Positions 1 to 9,753 are shown, numbered from the stretch's first letter. The stretch: 64,000 bases of DNA from CBDDKU01 sp965230375 (GCA_965230375.1 CBDDKU010000026.1:1-64000); one strand, 5' to 3'. The notes: generated by a model from the sequence alone, not told the origin. A program made the numbers and translations.

Positions 1-11
1 CTGACAGTGTA

Positions 12-1547
12 CTAAGTCAACCACCCTTCGCGATCGAGCGAACGATATTGGATAGCCTCGGCCAAGTGATTTGTGCCGAGGTTTTCTTTTCCTTCTAAAT
101 CGGCTATGGTGCGCGCCACCTTTAAGATTCGGGCGTAAGATCGAGCCGAGAACCCGAGTCTGTCAACCGCATTTTTCAGAAGCACTTCACCGGCCTTATC
201 GATATCGCAATGCTTCTTGATCAACTTGGGCGATAGCTGTGCATTGCAGTGTATCCCCTCTTCCGATTTGAATCGCTCGGTTTGAATGGCCCGAGCGGCT
301 ACTACCCTTTTTCTTATCGATGCGGATTGCTCACCTTCTGCCCGATCTCTGAGCTGCTCAAAAGGCACGGGGTTAACTTCGATGTGCAGATCGATCCGAT
401 CCATCAGCGGCCCTGAAATCTTTCCGAGGTATCGGCGCACGGCGTACTCGCTATCCGGCGACTCGCCCGGTTTGTAAAAATCACCACTCGGCGATGGATT
501 CATCGATGCCACGAGCATAAAACTCGATGGGTAATCGACCGTGATTCGCGCACGAGAGATGGTCACGACACGATCTTCCAGCGGCTGTCGGAGCACTTCG
601 AGCGCCGACCGCTGAAACTCGGGAAGCTCATCGAGAAATAAGATCCCATTGTGCGCCAGCGAAATCTCTCCGGGTTTTGGATTGCTCCCACCGCCCACCA
701 GAGCCACATCCGATACGGTGTGGTGCGGATTTCGAAAAGGACGCTGGGTCACTAGTGCTTTCTTTTCTGGGAGAATTCCACTTACCGAGTGAATCTTGGT
801 AGTCTCCAATGCTTCTTCCAAACTCAGTGGCGGCAAAATGGTGGGTATACGTTTGGCGAGCATGGTTTTTCCCACACCTGGCGGACCGATGAGAATAATA
901 TTGTGTCCACCTGCAGCGGCTATCTCTAGCGCTCGCTTTACATTCTCCTGCCCTTTCACATCGGCAAAATCAAATGGATAGGTTGAAAGCTGCCCTTCAA
1001 AGGCTTCGGCGATATCTACTTTTGTAGGGCTAATGCTCCCACCTTCTGTTAACACGTCGATGGCCTGATCTAGATGATTGACCCCATATACTTCCAGCCC
1101 TTCGACTATGGCTGCTTCTTGGGCATTCTGCTCTGGAAGGATAAAGCCTTTGAATCCATCGTTCCGAGCTTTGATAGCCATTGGCAGGGCACCCTTAATG
1201 GGCTGGAGTCCACCATCGAGGGACAACTCCCCCATAATCATGTATTCGTCAATCTTTGGTGCCGAGATCTGATCGCTCGCCGCCAGAATCCCAAGAGCCA
1301 GTGGCAAGTCGTAGGCAGAGCCTTCTTTCCGAATGTCGGCGGGAGCCATATTGATGGTGATCTTCTTTCCCGGTAGTCGGTACCCGTTATTGCTCAGGGA
1401 AGCTTCTATGCGCTGCTGACTTTCTTTGACAGCGCTATCGGGAAGTCCAACAAGGAAAAAGTTGACACCTGTATCGATATTGACTTCGATGGTGATGGGA
1501 ATTGCATCCACACCGTAAACAGCGCTACCATAAGTTTTTACCAGCAT
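12..1547 (-). CDS. comM: YifB/ComM-family Mg-chelatase-like AAA ATPase
   Basis: This 511-residue protein has the full architecture of the YifB/ComM family. An N-terminal ChlI-like domain covers about residues 1-170. An AAA+ core follows, with Walker A GPPGVGKT at 221-228 and Walker B ILFLDE near 302-307. A C-terminal Mg-chelatase domain ends the protein. ComM homologues are known as hexameric helicases that promote branch migration during natural transformation, but this role is not shown for Bacteroidota. The gene is complete, with its stop codon only 11 bases from the window edge. It is the last visible gene of a long minus-strand run. The family assignment is firm; the biological role is inferred. 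Confidence 0.93.
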   Translation of the reverse strand: MLVKTYGSAVYGVDAIPITIEVNIDTGVNFFLVGLPDSAVKESQQRIEASLSNNGYRLPGKKITINMAPADIRKEGSAYDLPLALGILAASDQISAPKIDEYMIMGELSLDGGLQPIKGALPMAIKARNDGFKGFILPEQNAQEAAIVEGLEVYGVNHLDQAIDVLTEGGSISPTKVDIAEAFEGQLSTYPFDFADVKGQENVKRALEIAAAGGHNIILIGPPGVGKTMLAKRIPTILPPLSLEEALETTKIHSVSGILPEKKALVTQRPFRNPHHTVSDVALVGGGSNPKPGEISLAHNGILFLDELPEFQRSALEVLRQPLEDRVVTISRARITVDYPSSFMLVASMNPSPSGDFYKPGESPDSEYAVRRYLGKISGPLMDRIDLHIEVNPVPFEQLRDRAEGEQSASIRKRVVAARAIQTERFKSEEGIHCNAQLSPKLIKKHCDIDKAGEVLLKNAVDRLGFSARSYARILKVARTIADLEGKENLGTNHLAEAIQYRSLDREGWLT

Positions 1548-1620
1548 AAAATTCGTCTATGACTCCAAAATAGGAATAAGCCCATGAGTCTGAGCACAGG
1601 CCATTCAGAAAGGGTTAAAA

Positions 1621-2244
1621 TCACCAGTCGATAAAGTTGACATCGTAGGTATCGACCAGCGGTAACCAAACGATTTCGGCGCGTGGTGTAATGGTCCACT
1701 TTCCTGGTCGCCAGTACCGGAAGGTCTCCGACTTTTGGAGCAAGACTTTATCGGTGTTTGGGTCTACAATTGTGATCTCCACTTCATCACCATTCGACAA
1801 CCCATCGCGCTGCGGATATTCATAGTCGCCCGCCATCATCTCATACCAGCTCGGATCAGAGCTCGAATTGGAAATCGAAACATCTAGGGTGTCATCTGCG
1901 AATTGTGTGTTGATTAACCGAATTTCAAACTCTACGCCGCTTACGCTCAAAAATGACGTGAAAATATCTCCATCTGTAGAATTGCACTCCGGCTGACTCG
2001 CCACACCAGTATTAGCGCATGTGATAGCCATATACCCGGCGAAGACATGACCCGAAGAAAAACCACAATCGTCTTCTAATCGGTCAACAGCATTTCCCAT
2101 AAAATCGGGATTACAGGAATTGTCTTCAATTTTGGAATGCATATGATCGATAGCATCCTGACATTCTTCGCAGGGATCATCATCGTCGCAGCTATAAGCA
2201 GTGACCAAGAAAAGCCCAAGAAGGGCATAGAGAAAGTATTTCAT
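1621..2244 (-). CDS. Cys-rich lipoprotein, function unknown
   Basis: This is a predicted 207-residue lipoprotein that I do not recognise. The preferred start gives MKYFLYALLGLFLVTAYSC, a short signal peptide with the lipobox cysteine at residue 19. The in-frame start 39 bases upstream would put 13 extra residues in front of the signal and overlap gmhA, so I rejected it. The mature protein begins with an Asp-rich stretch and a CEEC motif. About six cysteines lie in its first half, which suggests disulfides and an exported location. The second half is hydrophilic and probably beta-rich. Its start lies 35 bases after the gmhA stop, so the two may be co-transcribed. Confidence 0.75.
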   Translation of the reverse strand: MKYFLYALLGLFLVTAYSCDDDDPCEECQDAIDHMHSKIEDNSCNPDFMGNAVDRLEDDCGFSSGHVFAGYMAITCANTGVASQPECNSTDGDIFTSFLSVSGVEFEIRLINTQFADDTLDVSISNSSSDPSWYEMMAGDYEYPQRDGLSNGDEVEITIVDPNTDKVLLQKSETFRYWRPGKWTITPRAEIVWLPLVDTYDVNFIDW

Positions 2245-2279
2245 CTTGTGCGGGTTGGTTTCCCGTAAGATAAAAAATA

Positions 2280-2855
2280 TCAAGAAAAGGTCTTGCGCTC
2301 GATGTGATCTATTAGACTGTGGATGATTTTGATGTGGAGCTCTTGTATGCGATCAGCGTAGCCTTGATGCGGTACTCGGATCTCCACATCGGCGAGATCG
2401 GCAAGGGCTCCACCCGAGTTTCCACTCAAAATCACCACTTTCATTCCCTTCTTTCGAGCCACTTTTGCGGCTTCGACCACGTTCTTGGAGTTTCCGCTGG
2501 TGCTGATTCCAAGCAATACATCTTGGGGCTGCCCCATTCCTTCCACAAAGCGGCTAAAGACAAAGTCGTAGCCGTAATCGTTTCCAACGCAGGCTATATG
2601 AGATGGGTCTGAAATGGAAATCGCTGCCAGAGCCGGTCTGTTGTCGCGGTAGCGCCCTGTAAGCTCTTCAGCGAAATGCATGGCGTCGCACATGGAGCCA
2701 CCGTTTCCGCATGAAATCACCTTACCACCGCCTTTCATGGCTGCCACCATGGCATCTCCGGCTTCTTCTATTTTCGAGAAAAGGGTGTCATCAGCCAAAA
2801 AAGCGGTGAGTACTTTCTGGGCTTCTTCAAAGTGATCGCGAATGGCTTGGCTCAT
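2280..2855 (-). CDS. gmhA: phosphoheptose isomerase (sedoheptulose 7-phosphate isomerase), SIS domain
   Basis: This 191-residue protein matches the GmhA/DiaA family in length and motifs. It is a single SIS domain with the sugar-phosphate-binding run SCGNGGSMCDAMHFAEEL near residues 48-65 and GISTSGNSKNV near 115-125. GmhA converts sedoheptulose 7-phosphate to D-glycero-heptose 7-phosphate, the first step toward ADP-heptose for lipopolysaccharide. DiaA, a replication regulator, has the same fold. The histidine and glutamate pattern (MHFAEEL, then LHIKIIHSLIDHIE at the C-terminus) fits the isomerase better. It sits between dsbD and a lipoprotein gene in a codirectional run. Confidence 0.88.
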   Translation of the reverse strand: MSQAIRDHFEEAQKVLTAFLADDTLFSKIEEAGDAMVAAMKGGGKVISCGNGGSMCDAMHFAEELTGRYRDNRPALAAISISDPSHIACVGNDYGYDFVFSRFVEGMGQPQDVLLGISTSGNSKNVVEAAKVARKKGMKVVILSGNSGGALADLADVEIRVPHQGYADRIQELHIKIIHSLIDHIERKTFS

Positions 2856-2905
2856 GAAATTTCGGTTTGACCAAAAGTAAAAAATCTTTGGTCTGAGAAC
2901 GGAGC

Positions 2906-5371
2906 TTAGTGCTCCGAACCACCAAACTTTTCAATACCGCGCTGTAGCCAGTCAGTGAAAAGGTCTATCTCGCCGTAATCCTGGTAGTTGGCCGGTTCGA
3001 TCAACATCTCTTCATTGTGATCCAAAAGAACGTAGTATGGCTGCGCATTAACGCCGTATTTTAACTCTTGAAAGGCCGCCCATTTATCTCCTACGCGTCG
3101 CAGCTTTCGCTTTCTCCCACCACCGAGCTCTACCGTTTTTTGTTCGCTTTCGGGCAATGGAAGCTTCTCATCTACGTAGAGTGAAACGAGAATCACATCA
3201 TTCGCCAACATGTCTTTGATTTGTTGATCAGACCACACATTCTGCTCCATCTTACGGCAGTTTACACAGGCCCAACCGGTAAAGTCGAGCATAAGCGGTT
3301 TGCCATTTTCTTTGGCAAAAGCTAGTCCCTGATCGTAATCGTGGAAAACCGGAATATTCTGCGGACCTACGTGCTTTTCAGGGTGATCGAGTGCATGGCC
3401 ATCGCCACCGCCGTCTCCACCGCCGACAAATCCAACTCCCTTCGGACTTTCACTGTACTGAAGTGGTGGAGGGAATGCCGCAATCAATTTCAGGGGAGCC
3501 CCCCAAAGTCCGGGAATCATGTAGATCGTGAACATACCTGTAACCACCGCCAATAGGAGTCGAGTGACTGAAACATGTTTCAAATCGCTGTCGTGGGGAA
3601 GCTTTATTTTACCTAGCAGGTAAAGAGTAAGCATTCCAAATATCACGATCCAAATAGCAATAAACAGCTCTCTCTCGAGCAGGTGCTTTTGGAGTACCAA
3701 GTCGGCATTTGAAAGGAACTTGAAAGCTAAAGCTAGCTCCAGAAAACCAAGTACAACTTTCACAGAGTTGAGCCATCCACCAGATTGTGGTAGTGAGTTC
3801 AACCATCCCGGGAAAGCGGCAAATAAAGCAAAAGGAAGCGCGATCGCTAAAGAGAAGCCAAGCATTCCGATCATCGGCGCTAAGCCACCCTTTGACGCGG
3901 CTTCAACGATAAGCGTACCAACGATAGGCCCTGTGCATGAAAATGAAACCAAGGCCAAGGTAAAGGCCATGAAGAAAATTCCAATAAGCCCTCCTTTATC
4001 GGCGTTCGCATCGGCTTTGTTTACCCAAGAACTCGGCAGGGTAATTTCAAATGCTCCCAAAAACGAAATCGCGAAAACGATTAGAAGAGCAAAAAAGAAT
4101 AGGTTAAACCAAGGGTCAGTAGCCAATTCGGAAAGCACACTCGCTCCAAAAATGGCAGTCACCCCTACCCCTAGTGCTACGTAAATAACGATGATAGAGA
4201 GTCCGTAGAGAATGGCGTTCTTGATACCCGCGGCACGCGTTTTACTTTGCTTGGTAAAGAAACTCACCGTCATGGGGATCATTGGGAAAACACAAGGAGT
4301 GAGTAGTGCGGCGAAACCACTTAAGAAAGAGATGATGAAAATCCCCCAATTGCTCCGCTTCTCTCCTTTCTCCGACCCGATTGTTTTTGGTTCAGAATCA
4401 CTAACGCTAGACTGCAGAGAGTCTGTACTTCCAGCCTTGATATCGAGCTCAAAATACACGTCGGGTGGGAAAATGCACTTAGAGTCATCACAAGTCATAA
4501 AACTCACATATCCCGTAATCTGGGCGTCTTTGCTGCTTTTCTTTTCAATTTTCTGGCGAAAGGAAACCACACCATCGTGGGAGCCTACGTCCATATCGAA
4601 ATTGGGATCGTATTTGATATGTGGCTTTTCTTCCTCAAGGTCACCGACAGCGGCAAATGCATCGCTTTCATCGAAAATAACGGCCGTTGGAATCGGTGAG
4701 TCGGGGCCAGCGTCTGGATCAGCAACCGCTGAGTACAGGTGCCATCCTTCGTCGATGGTAGCGGTAGCCACAAAAGTCACTTCTGTCGGGGTCTCATTTT
4801 CCAGGCTAAATTCCCACTTTATTGGATCGAGAATTCCGGAGTCACCACCGTTCATTCCACTTAAGTCAGGAACCGCGCTAGCTGGAGCAGCTGAAGCTAC
4901 TTCACCGGCTGGAATGTCAAAACTGAACTCCACGTAATCAGGTGGCAAACACATCTCTTCGTTGCAAACCATGTACGAAAACTCACCTTTTACGGCAAAA
5001 GCTTCGGCCGTCTTTCTTTTTATCTCTTGGGTAAAAACTGCTTCGTTTTCGAAGTAGTTCAGATCCATATCAAAATTTGGATCGTAGTGGGTGATAAACT
5101 CCCCTTCTTTTGTCTTCCCAACCCTCTTGTAATCCGAAGACTTGGTAAACATAAACTCGGTAGGCAGCGGTCCTTCATCACTCGGAAGTTCTTGAGCATA
5201 TACGTGCCACCCTGCTTCAATCGTTGCTTTGAAAGTCAAAACGTAATTATCGCCTTTGGGAGACATTTCAAATGTCCAATCAACTGGATCGTATACTTGC
5301 GCTTGAAGAACACTTAATCCGAGAGAAAAAGTCGCTAGAATCGCGACAAAGAATGCTTTGAAATTCAACAT
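2906..5371 (-). CDS. dsbD: DsbD-family protein-disulfide reductase with C-terminal thioredoxin domain
   Basis: This is an 821-residue inner-membrane electron carrier of the DsbD type, which passes reducing power from cytoplasmic thioredoxin to periplasmic proteins. A signal peptide covers about residues 1-25. Two DsbD-alpha-like periplasmic domains follow, each with a cysteine pair (C136/C141 and C294/C299). The multi-span membrane domain runs from about 343 to 640 and has its redox cysteines at C360 (LLTPCVFPM) and C479 (FSCTGP). The C-terminal thioredoxin domain has CVNC at 702-705. The duplicated N-terminal domain is typical of Bacteroidota versions. A Gly/Asp/His-rich linker lies at about 646-667, between the membrane and thioredoxin domains. 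The likely role is cytochrome c maturation or periplasmic reduction. Confidence 0.93.
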   Translation of the reverse strand: MLNFKAFFVAILATFSLGLSVLQAQVYDPVDWTFEMSPKGDNYVLTFKATIEAGWHVYAQELPSDEGPLPTEFMFTKSSDYKRVGKTKEGEFITHYDPNFDMDLNYFENEAVFTQEIKRKTAEAFAVKGEFSYMVCNEEMCLPPDYVEFSFDIPAGEVASAAPASAVPDLSGMNGGDSGILDPIKWEFSLENETPTEVTFVATATIDEGWHLYSAVADPDAGPDSPIPTAVIFDESDAFAAVGDLEEEKPHIKYDPNFDMDVGSHDGVVSFRQKIEKKSSKDAQITGYVSFMTCDDSKCIFPPDVYFELDIKAGSTDSLQSSVSDSEPKTIGSEKGEKRSNWGIFIISFLSGFAALLTPCVFPMIPMTVSFFTKQSKTRAAGIKNAILYGLSIIVIYVALGVGVTAIFGASVLSELATDPWFNLFFFALLIVFAISFLGAFEITLPSSWVNKADANADKGGLIGIFFMAFTLALVSFSCTGPIVGTLIVEAASKGGLAPMIGMLGFSLAIALPFALFAAFPGWLNSLPQSGGWLNSVKVVLGFLELALAFKFLSNADLVLQKHLLERELFIAIWIVIFGMLTLYLLGKIKLPHDSDLKHVSVTRLLLAVVTGMFTIYMIPGLWGAPLKLIAAFPPPLQYSESPKGVGFVGGGDGGGDGHALDHPEKHVGPQNIPVFHDYDQGLAFAKENGKPLMLDFTGWACVNCRKMEQNVWSDQQIKDMLANDVILVSLYVDEKLPLPESEQKTVELGGGRKRKLRRVGDKWAAFQELKYGVNAQPYYVLLDHNEEMLIEPANYQDYGEIDLFTDWLQRGIEKFGGSEH

Positions 5372-5456
5372 TGAATCCGCGTATAAAATGAGCCCGTAAA
5401 GCTACTGAATTTGATAAACTAATGCAGAGATTCAAAAATCATTCTTGCAAACCCAA

Positions 5457-6143
5457 TCACAAAAACTCGACTTCTTCGCCTTCTTTCAGGTTAAACTTTT
5501 TGCGGATGAAACCGACGATGGCATAAATGAGAATGGTATCAAGTAAAGCGCAAATCACTTTAAAAAACCAACCATCGCGGATGTATTCGAATATTGTTGC
5601 GGCGGGAAGCACTCCAATAAACAAGACCAGAACGACTAGAGTGGTATCGACAAATTGCGACAGTATGGTAGATGCATTATTGCGCAGCCACAGCTTTTTG
5701 CCTTTTGTTAAAGATTTCCAAAAGTGGAACAATCTCACATCTACGAGCTGAGCTACAAGATAAGCTGCCATACTCGCAAGGATTACACGCCAGGAGTTTT
5801 GGAATACTGTATTGTAGTCGAGATTGGATACTGGCGAATTTGGAATGGCATCAAACTGCCCACCCATCCATAAGATGAACAAAACGAAAATGGAAGCCAG
5901 GAAGCCGACGTAGACTACCAAATTGGTTTTTCTACGGCCGAATATCTCGGAGAGTATATCGGTGATTAAGAATGTGATTGGATAGGGTAAAACACCAGCT
6001 GAAATCACGAAAACCTTAAAGCCAAGATCGACTGTCACAAATTTGTTTGCTACCAAGTTGCAGGCTACAAGTGCTGTCACAAACAGGGCCGCCAAAGCCA
6101 TATAAAGATAAAACGCCCGCGATTTGATCAGCTTCTTATCCAT
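5457..6143 (-). CDS. yhhQ: queuosine precursor transporter (YhhQ/QueT-like, VUT family)
   Basis: This six-span-type membrane protein of about 228 residues matches the DUF165/YhhQ family. YhhQ imports the queuosine precursors preQ0 or preQ1 for tRNA modification. Family features seen are VACNLVANKFV in the first helix, the run VLPYPITFLITDILSEIFG, and FVDTTLVVLVLF near the end. The start chosen gives MDKKLIKSRAFY and overlaps the end of tilS by 8 bases. A start 33 bases upstream would add a non-hydrophobic extension and lie deeper inside tilS. Coupling with tilS places two tRNA-modification genes together. The substrate is inferred from the family. Confidence 0.87.
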   Translation of the reverse strand: MDKKLIKSRAFYLYMALAALFVTALVACNLVANKFVTVDLGFKVFVISAGVLPYPITFLITDILSEIFGRRKTNLVVYVGFLASIFVLFILWMGGQFDAIPNSPVSNLDYNTVFQNSWRVILASMAAYLVAQLVDVRLFHFWKSLTKGKKLWLRNNASTILSQFVDTTLVVLVLFIGVLPAATIFEYIRDGWFFKVICALLDTILIYAIVGFIRKKFNLKEGEEVEFL

Positions 6144-7437
6144 GCCATTCGAGTTTGTACAATTCTTTAGCATCATCGCCCGGGATAAAAATCTTGCTCA
6201 TTCGATAGCCGCAAACCCAGACTAAATCATCCTTATAAGTCAAAACCCAAACTCGATTTTTTTCGGGAACAGATAGCTTGAGATCAGTCAGCAAGTCACT
6301 CACCTTTTTACGGCCCTTCATTCCCTTCGGAAAAAGGGCGTCGCCACTCTTCCAGGGTCTCAATTTTAAAGGCTCTTCAAATTGGTGGGCATCCAAAACA
6401 ATGACCCCTGATCCATCAGCCTTCAAGGCTTGATCAGTCTCAGACCATCCTAAACCTGATACGGGACTGCTTTCGTGAGAAGGGAGTTCAATATTGTATT
6501 CTTGATTCTCATCGAAAGAATTTAGCTCTACCACATAGCGATTCCGGTCGCGGTATATTTTTACATCTCCTTCTTCTATGTATCGCCCTGGCTGACTTGA
6601 ACCCAAATCGCGAGCCGCTTCAACGCTTTTAAAGGTCAATCCCCATTCAGCAAAGACATATTGAGCCAAGGCAGGAGTCTTGATGAGTTCATGGAATTCA
6701 TTTTCTGGAATGAAAATCAGGTCGCCCGATTTTTTCCAAGAGTCGATTCTACTTTCTGCTAGTGAAACGATCAACGTATCAGCATCTGCCAAATGAGCAA
6801 TAGAAGCTTTTACTTGGTCTAGCGCCTGATCTTTTAAGCCACTCAAGACGGGGAGAATGTTGTGCCGAATTTGGTTTCTCAGGTACTTGTCCGATTGGTT
6901 TGAAGCGTCTTCTCTCCAAAGAATTTCGTTCTCGGTGGCATAGGCTTCAATCTCTTCTCTACTGGCCGAAAGAAGTGGACGAATGACTTCTGATGTGATC
7001 TCTGGTATCGATTTCAACCCCTTCAATCCACTGCCCCTGATCAGATTGATAAAAAAAGTCTCAACCAGATCATCGCCGTGGTGAGCTGTGACGATGAAAT
7101 CTAAACTTCGCTCTGAACAGAGCTCGCGAAACCAAGCATACCGCAGCTCTCTGGCTTCCAACTGCACATTGCGGCCTACGGGAATACCAGCTTTTTTTGT
7201 CTGGCAAACCAGGCTGCGCTCATGGCACCATTGTTCAACCAAGGCTTGATCAGCGTCGCTATCTGTTCCGCGCAAGCCGTAGTTCATATGCGCGACTTCA
7301 AACTGGAATTCGGATTTCGAAAACAAGTGGAGCAAGACCATGGAATCAACTCCACCGCTTACCGCCAACAAAAAATTGGAATTGCTTATTTGATTGTGTG
7401 CTCGAAAGAAATCGTTGAACTTACCCCACAGACTCAT
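6136..7437 (-). CDS. tilS: tRNA(Ile)-lysidine synthetase
   Basis: This 433-residue protein has the PP-loop ATP-pyrophosphatase motif SGGVDS at residues 27-32, typical of TilS. The enzyme adds lysine to cytidine 34 of the CAU-anticodon tRNA-Ile, so that AUA is read as isoleucine. The N-terminal catalytic domain contains HHGDDLVETFFINLIRGSG, another family hallmark. The C-terminal part (about residues 335-430) carries the substrate-binding TilS-C region with LRPWKSGDALFPKGMKGRKKVSD. It overlaps pabB upstream by 17 bases and yhhQ downstream by 8, so translation is probably coupled. It should be essential. Confidence 0.95.
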   Translation of the reverse strand: MSLWGKFNDFFRAHNQISNSNFLLAVSGGVDSMVLLHLFSKSEFQFEVAHMNYGLRGTDSDADQALVEQWCHERSLVCQTKKAGIPVGRNVQLEARELRYAWFRELCSERSLDFIVTAHHGDDLVETFFINLIRGSGLKGLKSIPEITSEVIRPLLSASREEIEAYATENEILWREDASNQSDKYLRNQIRHNILPVLSGLKDQALDQVKASIAHLADADTLIVSLAESRIDSWKKSGDLIFIPENEFHELIKTPALAQYVFAEWGLTFKSVEAARDLGSSQPGRYIEEGDVKIYRDRNRYVVELNSFDENQEYNIELPSHESSPVSGLGWSETDQALKADGSGVIVLDAHQFEEPLKLRPWKSGDALFPKGMKGRKKVSDLLTDLKLSVPEKNRVWVLTYKDDLVWVCGYRMSKIFIPGDDAKELYKLEWHG

Positions 7438-8700
7438 GATCGTGGGATTTTTGAGCGATGATGTCCATTAAGGCGTGGGCCTTGAGTAGGCATTCTTCGT
7501 ATTCTTTTTCGGGTTCTGCGTCGATTGTAATGGCTGATCCCACCGATAGACCAAGCGCCCCTGAAGCAGAATTGTAGAGCATAGTTCTGATCAGAACATT
7601 GAAGTCGAAATCACCATTTGGCTCCATAAATCCGAATGCGCCTGAGTAAACACCGCGCTTAAAGCTCTCAGTTTCTTCTATGATCTGCATGGCGCTCACC
7701 TTGGGTGCTCCGGTCATAGATCCCATCGGAAAGCAGGCCTTGATCAGATCCCAGGAGTTTTTGCCCGCATCCAACTCACAAGAGACAGTACTTACAAGAT
7801 GGTGTACCGTTTTGAAAGTTTGTACTCCGAAAAGCTCATCAACTCGCACAGTTCCGCGCTTCGCCACCCGCGATAAATCGTTTCTAACCAGATCGACGAT
7901 CATCACGTTTTCGGATTGCTCTTTCTTATCTTCTCTCAAGTCATTTTTGAGACTCAAATCGATAATGGGGTCTTCGCTCCGCTTCTTAGTCCCTTTAATG
8001 GGCTGCGAAATAACATGCGATCCAGTGCGCTTCAAAAACCGCTCTGGGGAAGCCGACATCACATAGAATTCATCAAACTTGGCAAACACCGAAAAGGGTG
8101 CTTCCGTCTTTTTCTGCAGATCGATAAAGTATGTGTGTGGGTCAAAGCTCAGTGAATTGACGCTAAACTGAATGCAGTAATTCGCTTCGTAGATATCACC
8201 TTTTTTCAAGTAGTTCTTGATACGGTAGGCCTGCTCCAAATATTCGTCCCTACTGGTCTGCGGATTGAGCGATACAGGTACATTCTGATTAAAATGCGGA
8301 ACGGCTCCGTGAGCCACTTGAATCAGTTCTTGAATGCGATCTGAATCATCAGACTCCAATTCCAGCGCACCATCAGCAAAGCTGATTTTCACCTGGGGTT
8401 CAAAAAAGACGCTTCAGGAGCTTTTATTGGGTCAACATTACTTGACTTCAATGATTCAAGATCATTCTTCAAATCATACCCCAAAAAGCCCATTGCCGTG
8501 GTTTCTAGGCCACTCTGATAAGATTCGAGTTTATCGAAAGCTCCCTGTGCAGTGTGCAGCGAGATAGACGACTTCGCTCCGAAGCCCGCCTTAAATTCCT
8601 TTTTTGAAGTAATGTAGAAGGCGAAATGAGTGAATCGCGCAGACCAAATGACCAGATTCTCTAATACGTGGTCGTGATCTATGCGCTCGATTCTTTTCAC
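7421..8700 (-). CDS. pabB: aminodeoxychorismate synthase component I (chorismate-binding), with a frameshift near its middle
   Basis: The span encodes one PabB/anthranilate-synthase-I family protein in two frames. The first 103 codons run from a GTG at 8700 to a stop at 8389. The rest runs from about 8399 to 7421 and holds the chorismate-binding core: QPIKGTKKR, ENVMIVDLVRNDLSRV, PMGSMTGAPKVSAM, YSGAFGF. PabB makes aminodeoxychorismate for folate synthesis. On the coding strand the junction reads TCT TTT TTG AAC CCC AGG TGA. One extra T would give SFFEPQVKIS, the expected family sequence, and a 426-residue protein. The same bases form T TTT TTG, a possible -1 slippery heptamer. A sequencing or assembly deletion in the T run is the simplest explanation. 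Confidence 0.82.
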
Positions 8701-8730
8701 CGTTCCAATTTAGAAATTATTGGATCAATC

Positions 8731-9753
8731 TCAGAGTCGCTCTCTGATCATTGATTCACAAGCACTCACCCACTTCGGGTGGTCATTAAGGCTCTCTACC
8801 AACTGGACTTTTTCGCCACCGTGGGCTTCAAAAATCTCTTGATACTCATCGCCAATCTCAATGGTGGTTTCCAGACAATCGGCGACAAAAGCAGGTGAGA
8901 AAACCAAAAGCTTCTTGGCTCCTTTCTTTCCCCATTCTTCAACCACTTTGTCAGAGAATGGCTCCAACCATTCCTTATCTAATCGCGACTGGAAGCATAC
9001 CGTATAATCTTCTTCCTGAATGCCGAGTTTCTCAGCAATCAACCGTGTAGTGGCATAGGAAGTGGCTTTGTAGCAAAATCTATTTTCGTCGTTGATCTCT
9101 TTTTCGCAATCGTGGTTGTCGCACTGGCGATCTTCATAGACCTTATCGACCTGCCGCACAGGCAAACCGTGATAGGAAAAGAGAATGTGATCGTATTCAC
9201 TCAAATCGTACTTCGATGCGCGATCCACCACCGTATCAATGTATCCGGGGTGATCGTAGTACTGACTGATCACTTTCAACTCGGGAATAACGTACCAGTT
9301 TCTGATCAAACGCATGGCTTTTTCCAGAGCTGAGCCTGTACTCGCCGATGCGTACTGAGGGAAAAGCGGTAGAATGATGACCTCATCATAACCGGCCTTT
9401 TCCATCCGAGCACAGACTTCATCGAGCGATGGCTTACCGTAGCGCATGGCCAGCTCAAAGTGAACATTCTCACCATCAAAGCGCTCTTCGAGAGCCTTAA
9501 TCAATTTGTGTCCATACACCAGCAGCGGCGACTCCCCGCCGTTGAGATCAAAAAGCTCCTTGTAGATCTTGGCTGACTTTGGCGCTCGAAAAGGAACGAT
9601 AATGAAGTTAACCAAAAAGAACCTACCGATGGGTGAAATATCGATCACCCGTGGATCGTTGAGAAACTCTGTCAGATATCTGCGTACGTCTGATGTCTTG
9701 GGACTATCGGGGGTACCCAGGTTGATTACAAGAACGCCTGTCTTTTTTGCCAT
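8731..9753 (-). CDS. hemH: ferrochelatase
   Basis: This 340-residue protein is a complete ferrochelatase, which inserts iron into protoporphyrin IX as the last step of protoheme synthesis. It begins with VLVINLGTPDSP, the usual N-terminus of the family. The catalytic histidine lies in the SYHGLP motif (H195), and the metal-site acidic region FVADCLETTIEIGDEY lies near residue 290. A Cys-rich insertion (CDNHDCEKEIND) follows the histidine motif and resembles the insertion seen in other Bacteroidota enzymes. Its start lies 7 bases after the lpd stop, so the two are probably co-transcribed. hemL at 34177 belongs to the same overall heme pathway. Confidence 0.96.
   Translation of the reverse strand: MAKKTGVLVINLGTPDSPKTSDVRRYLTEFLNDPRVIDISPIGRFFLVNFIIVPFRAPKSAKIYKELFDLNGGESPLLVYGHKLIKALEERFDGENVHFELAMRYGKPSLDEVCARMEKAGYDEVIILPLFPQYASASTGSALEKAMRLIRNWYVIPELKVISQYYDHPGYIDTVVDRASKYDLSEYDHILFSYHGLPVRQVDKVYEDRQCDNHDCEKEINDENRFCYKATSYATTRLIAEKLGIQEEDYTVCFQSRLDKEWLEPFSDKVVEEWGKKGAKKLLVFSPAFVADCLETTIEIGDEYQEIFEAHGGEKVQLVESLNDHPKWVSACESMIRERL

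Noticed and set aside
3370..3430. Short GCC/GTC-rich repeat near 3400
   Set aside because: It is simply the coding sequence of the Gly/Asp-rich linker of DsbD on the other strand.
4212..4937. Plus-strand open frame of 241 codons opposite dsbD
   Set aside because: It lies wholly antisense to a clear DsbD coding region and has no recognisable domain or start signal; it is a shadow of the real gene.
5457..6176. Longer start of the queuosine transporter at 6176
   Set aside because: It adds an Asn-rich segment before the natural start MDKKLIKS and lies deeper inside tilS.
8389..8700. The 103-codon frame as an independent small gene
   Set aside because: It matches the N-terminal part of PabB and joins the next frame by one base; no separate function is supported.
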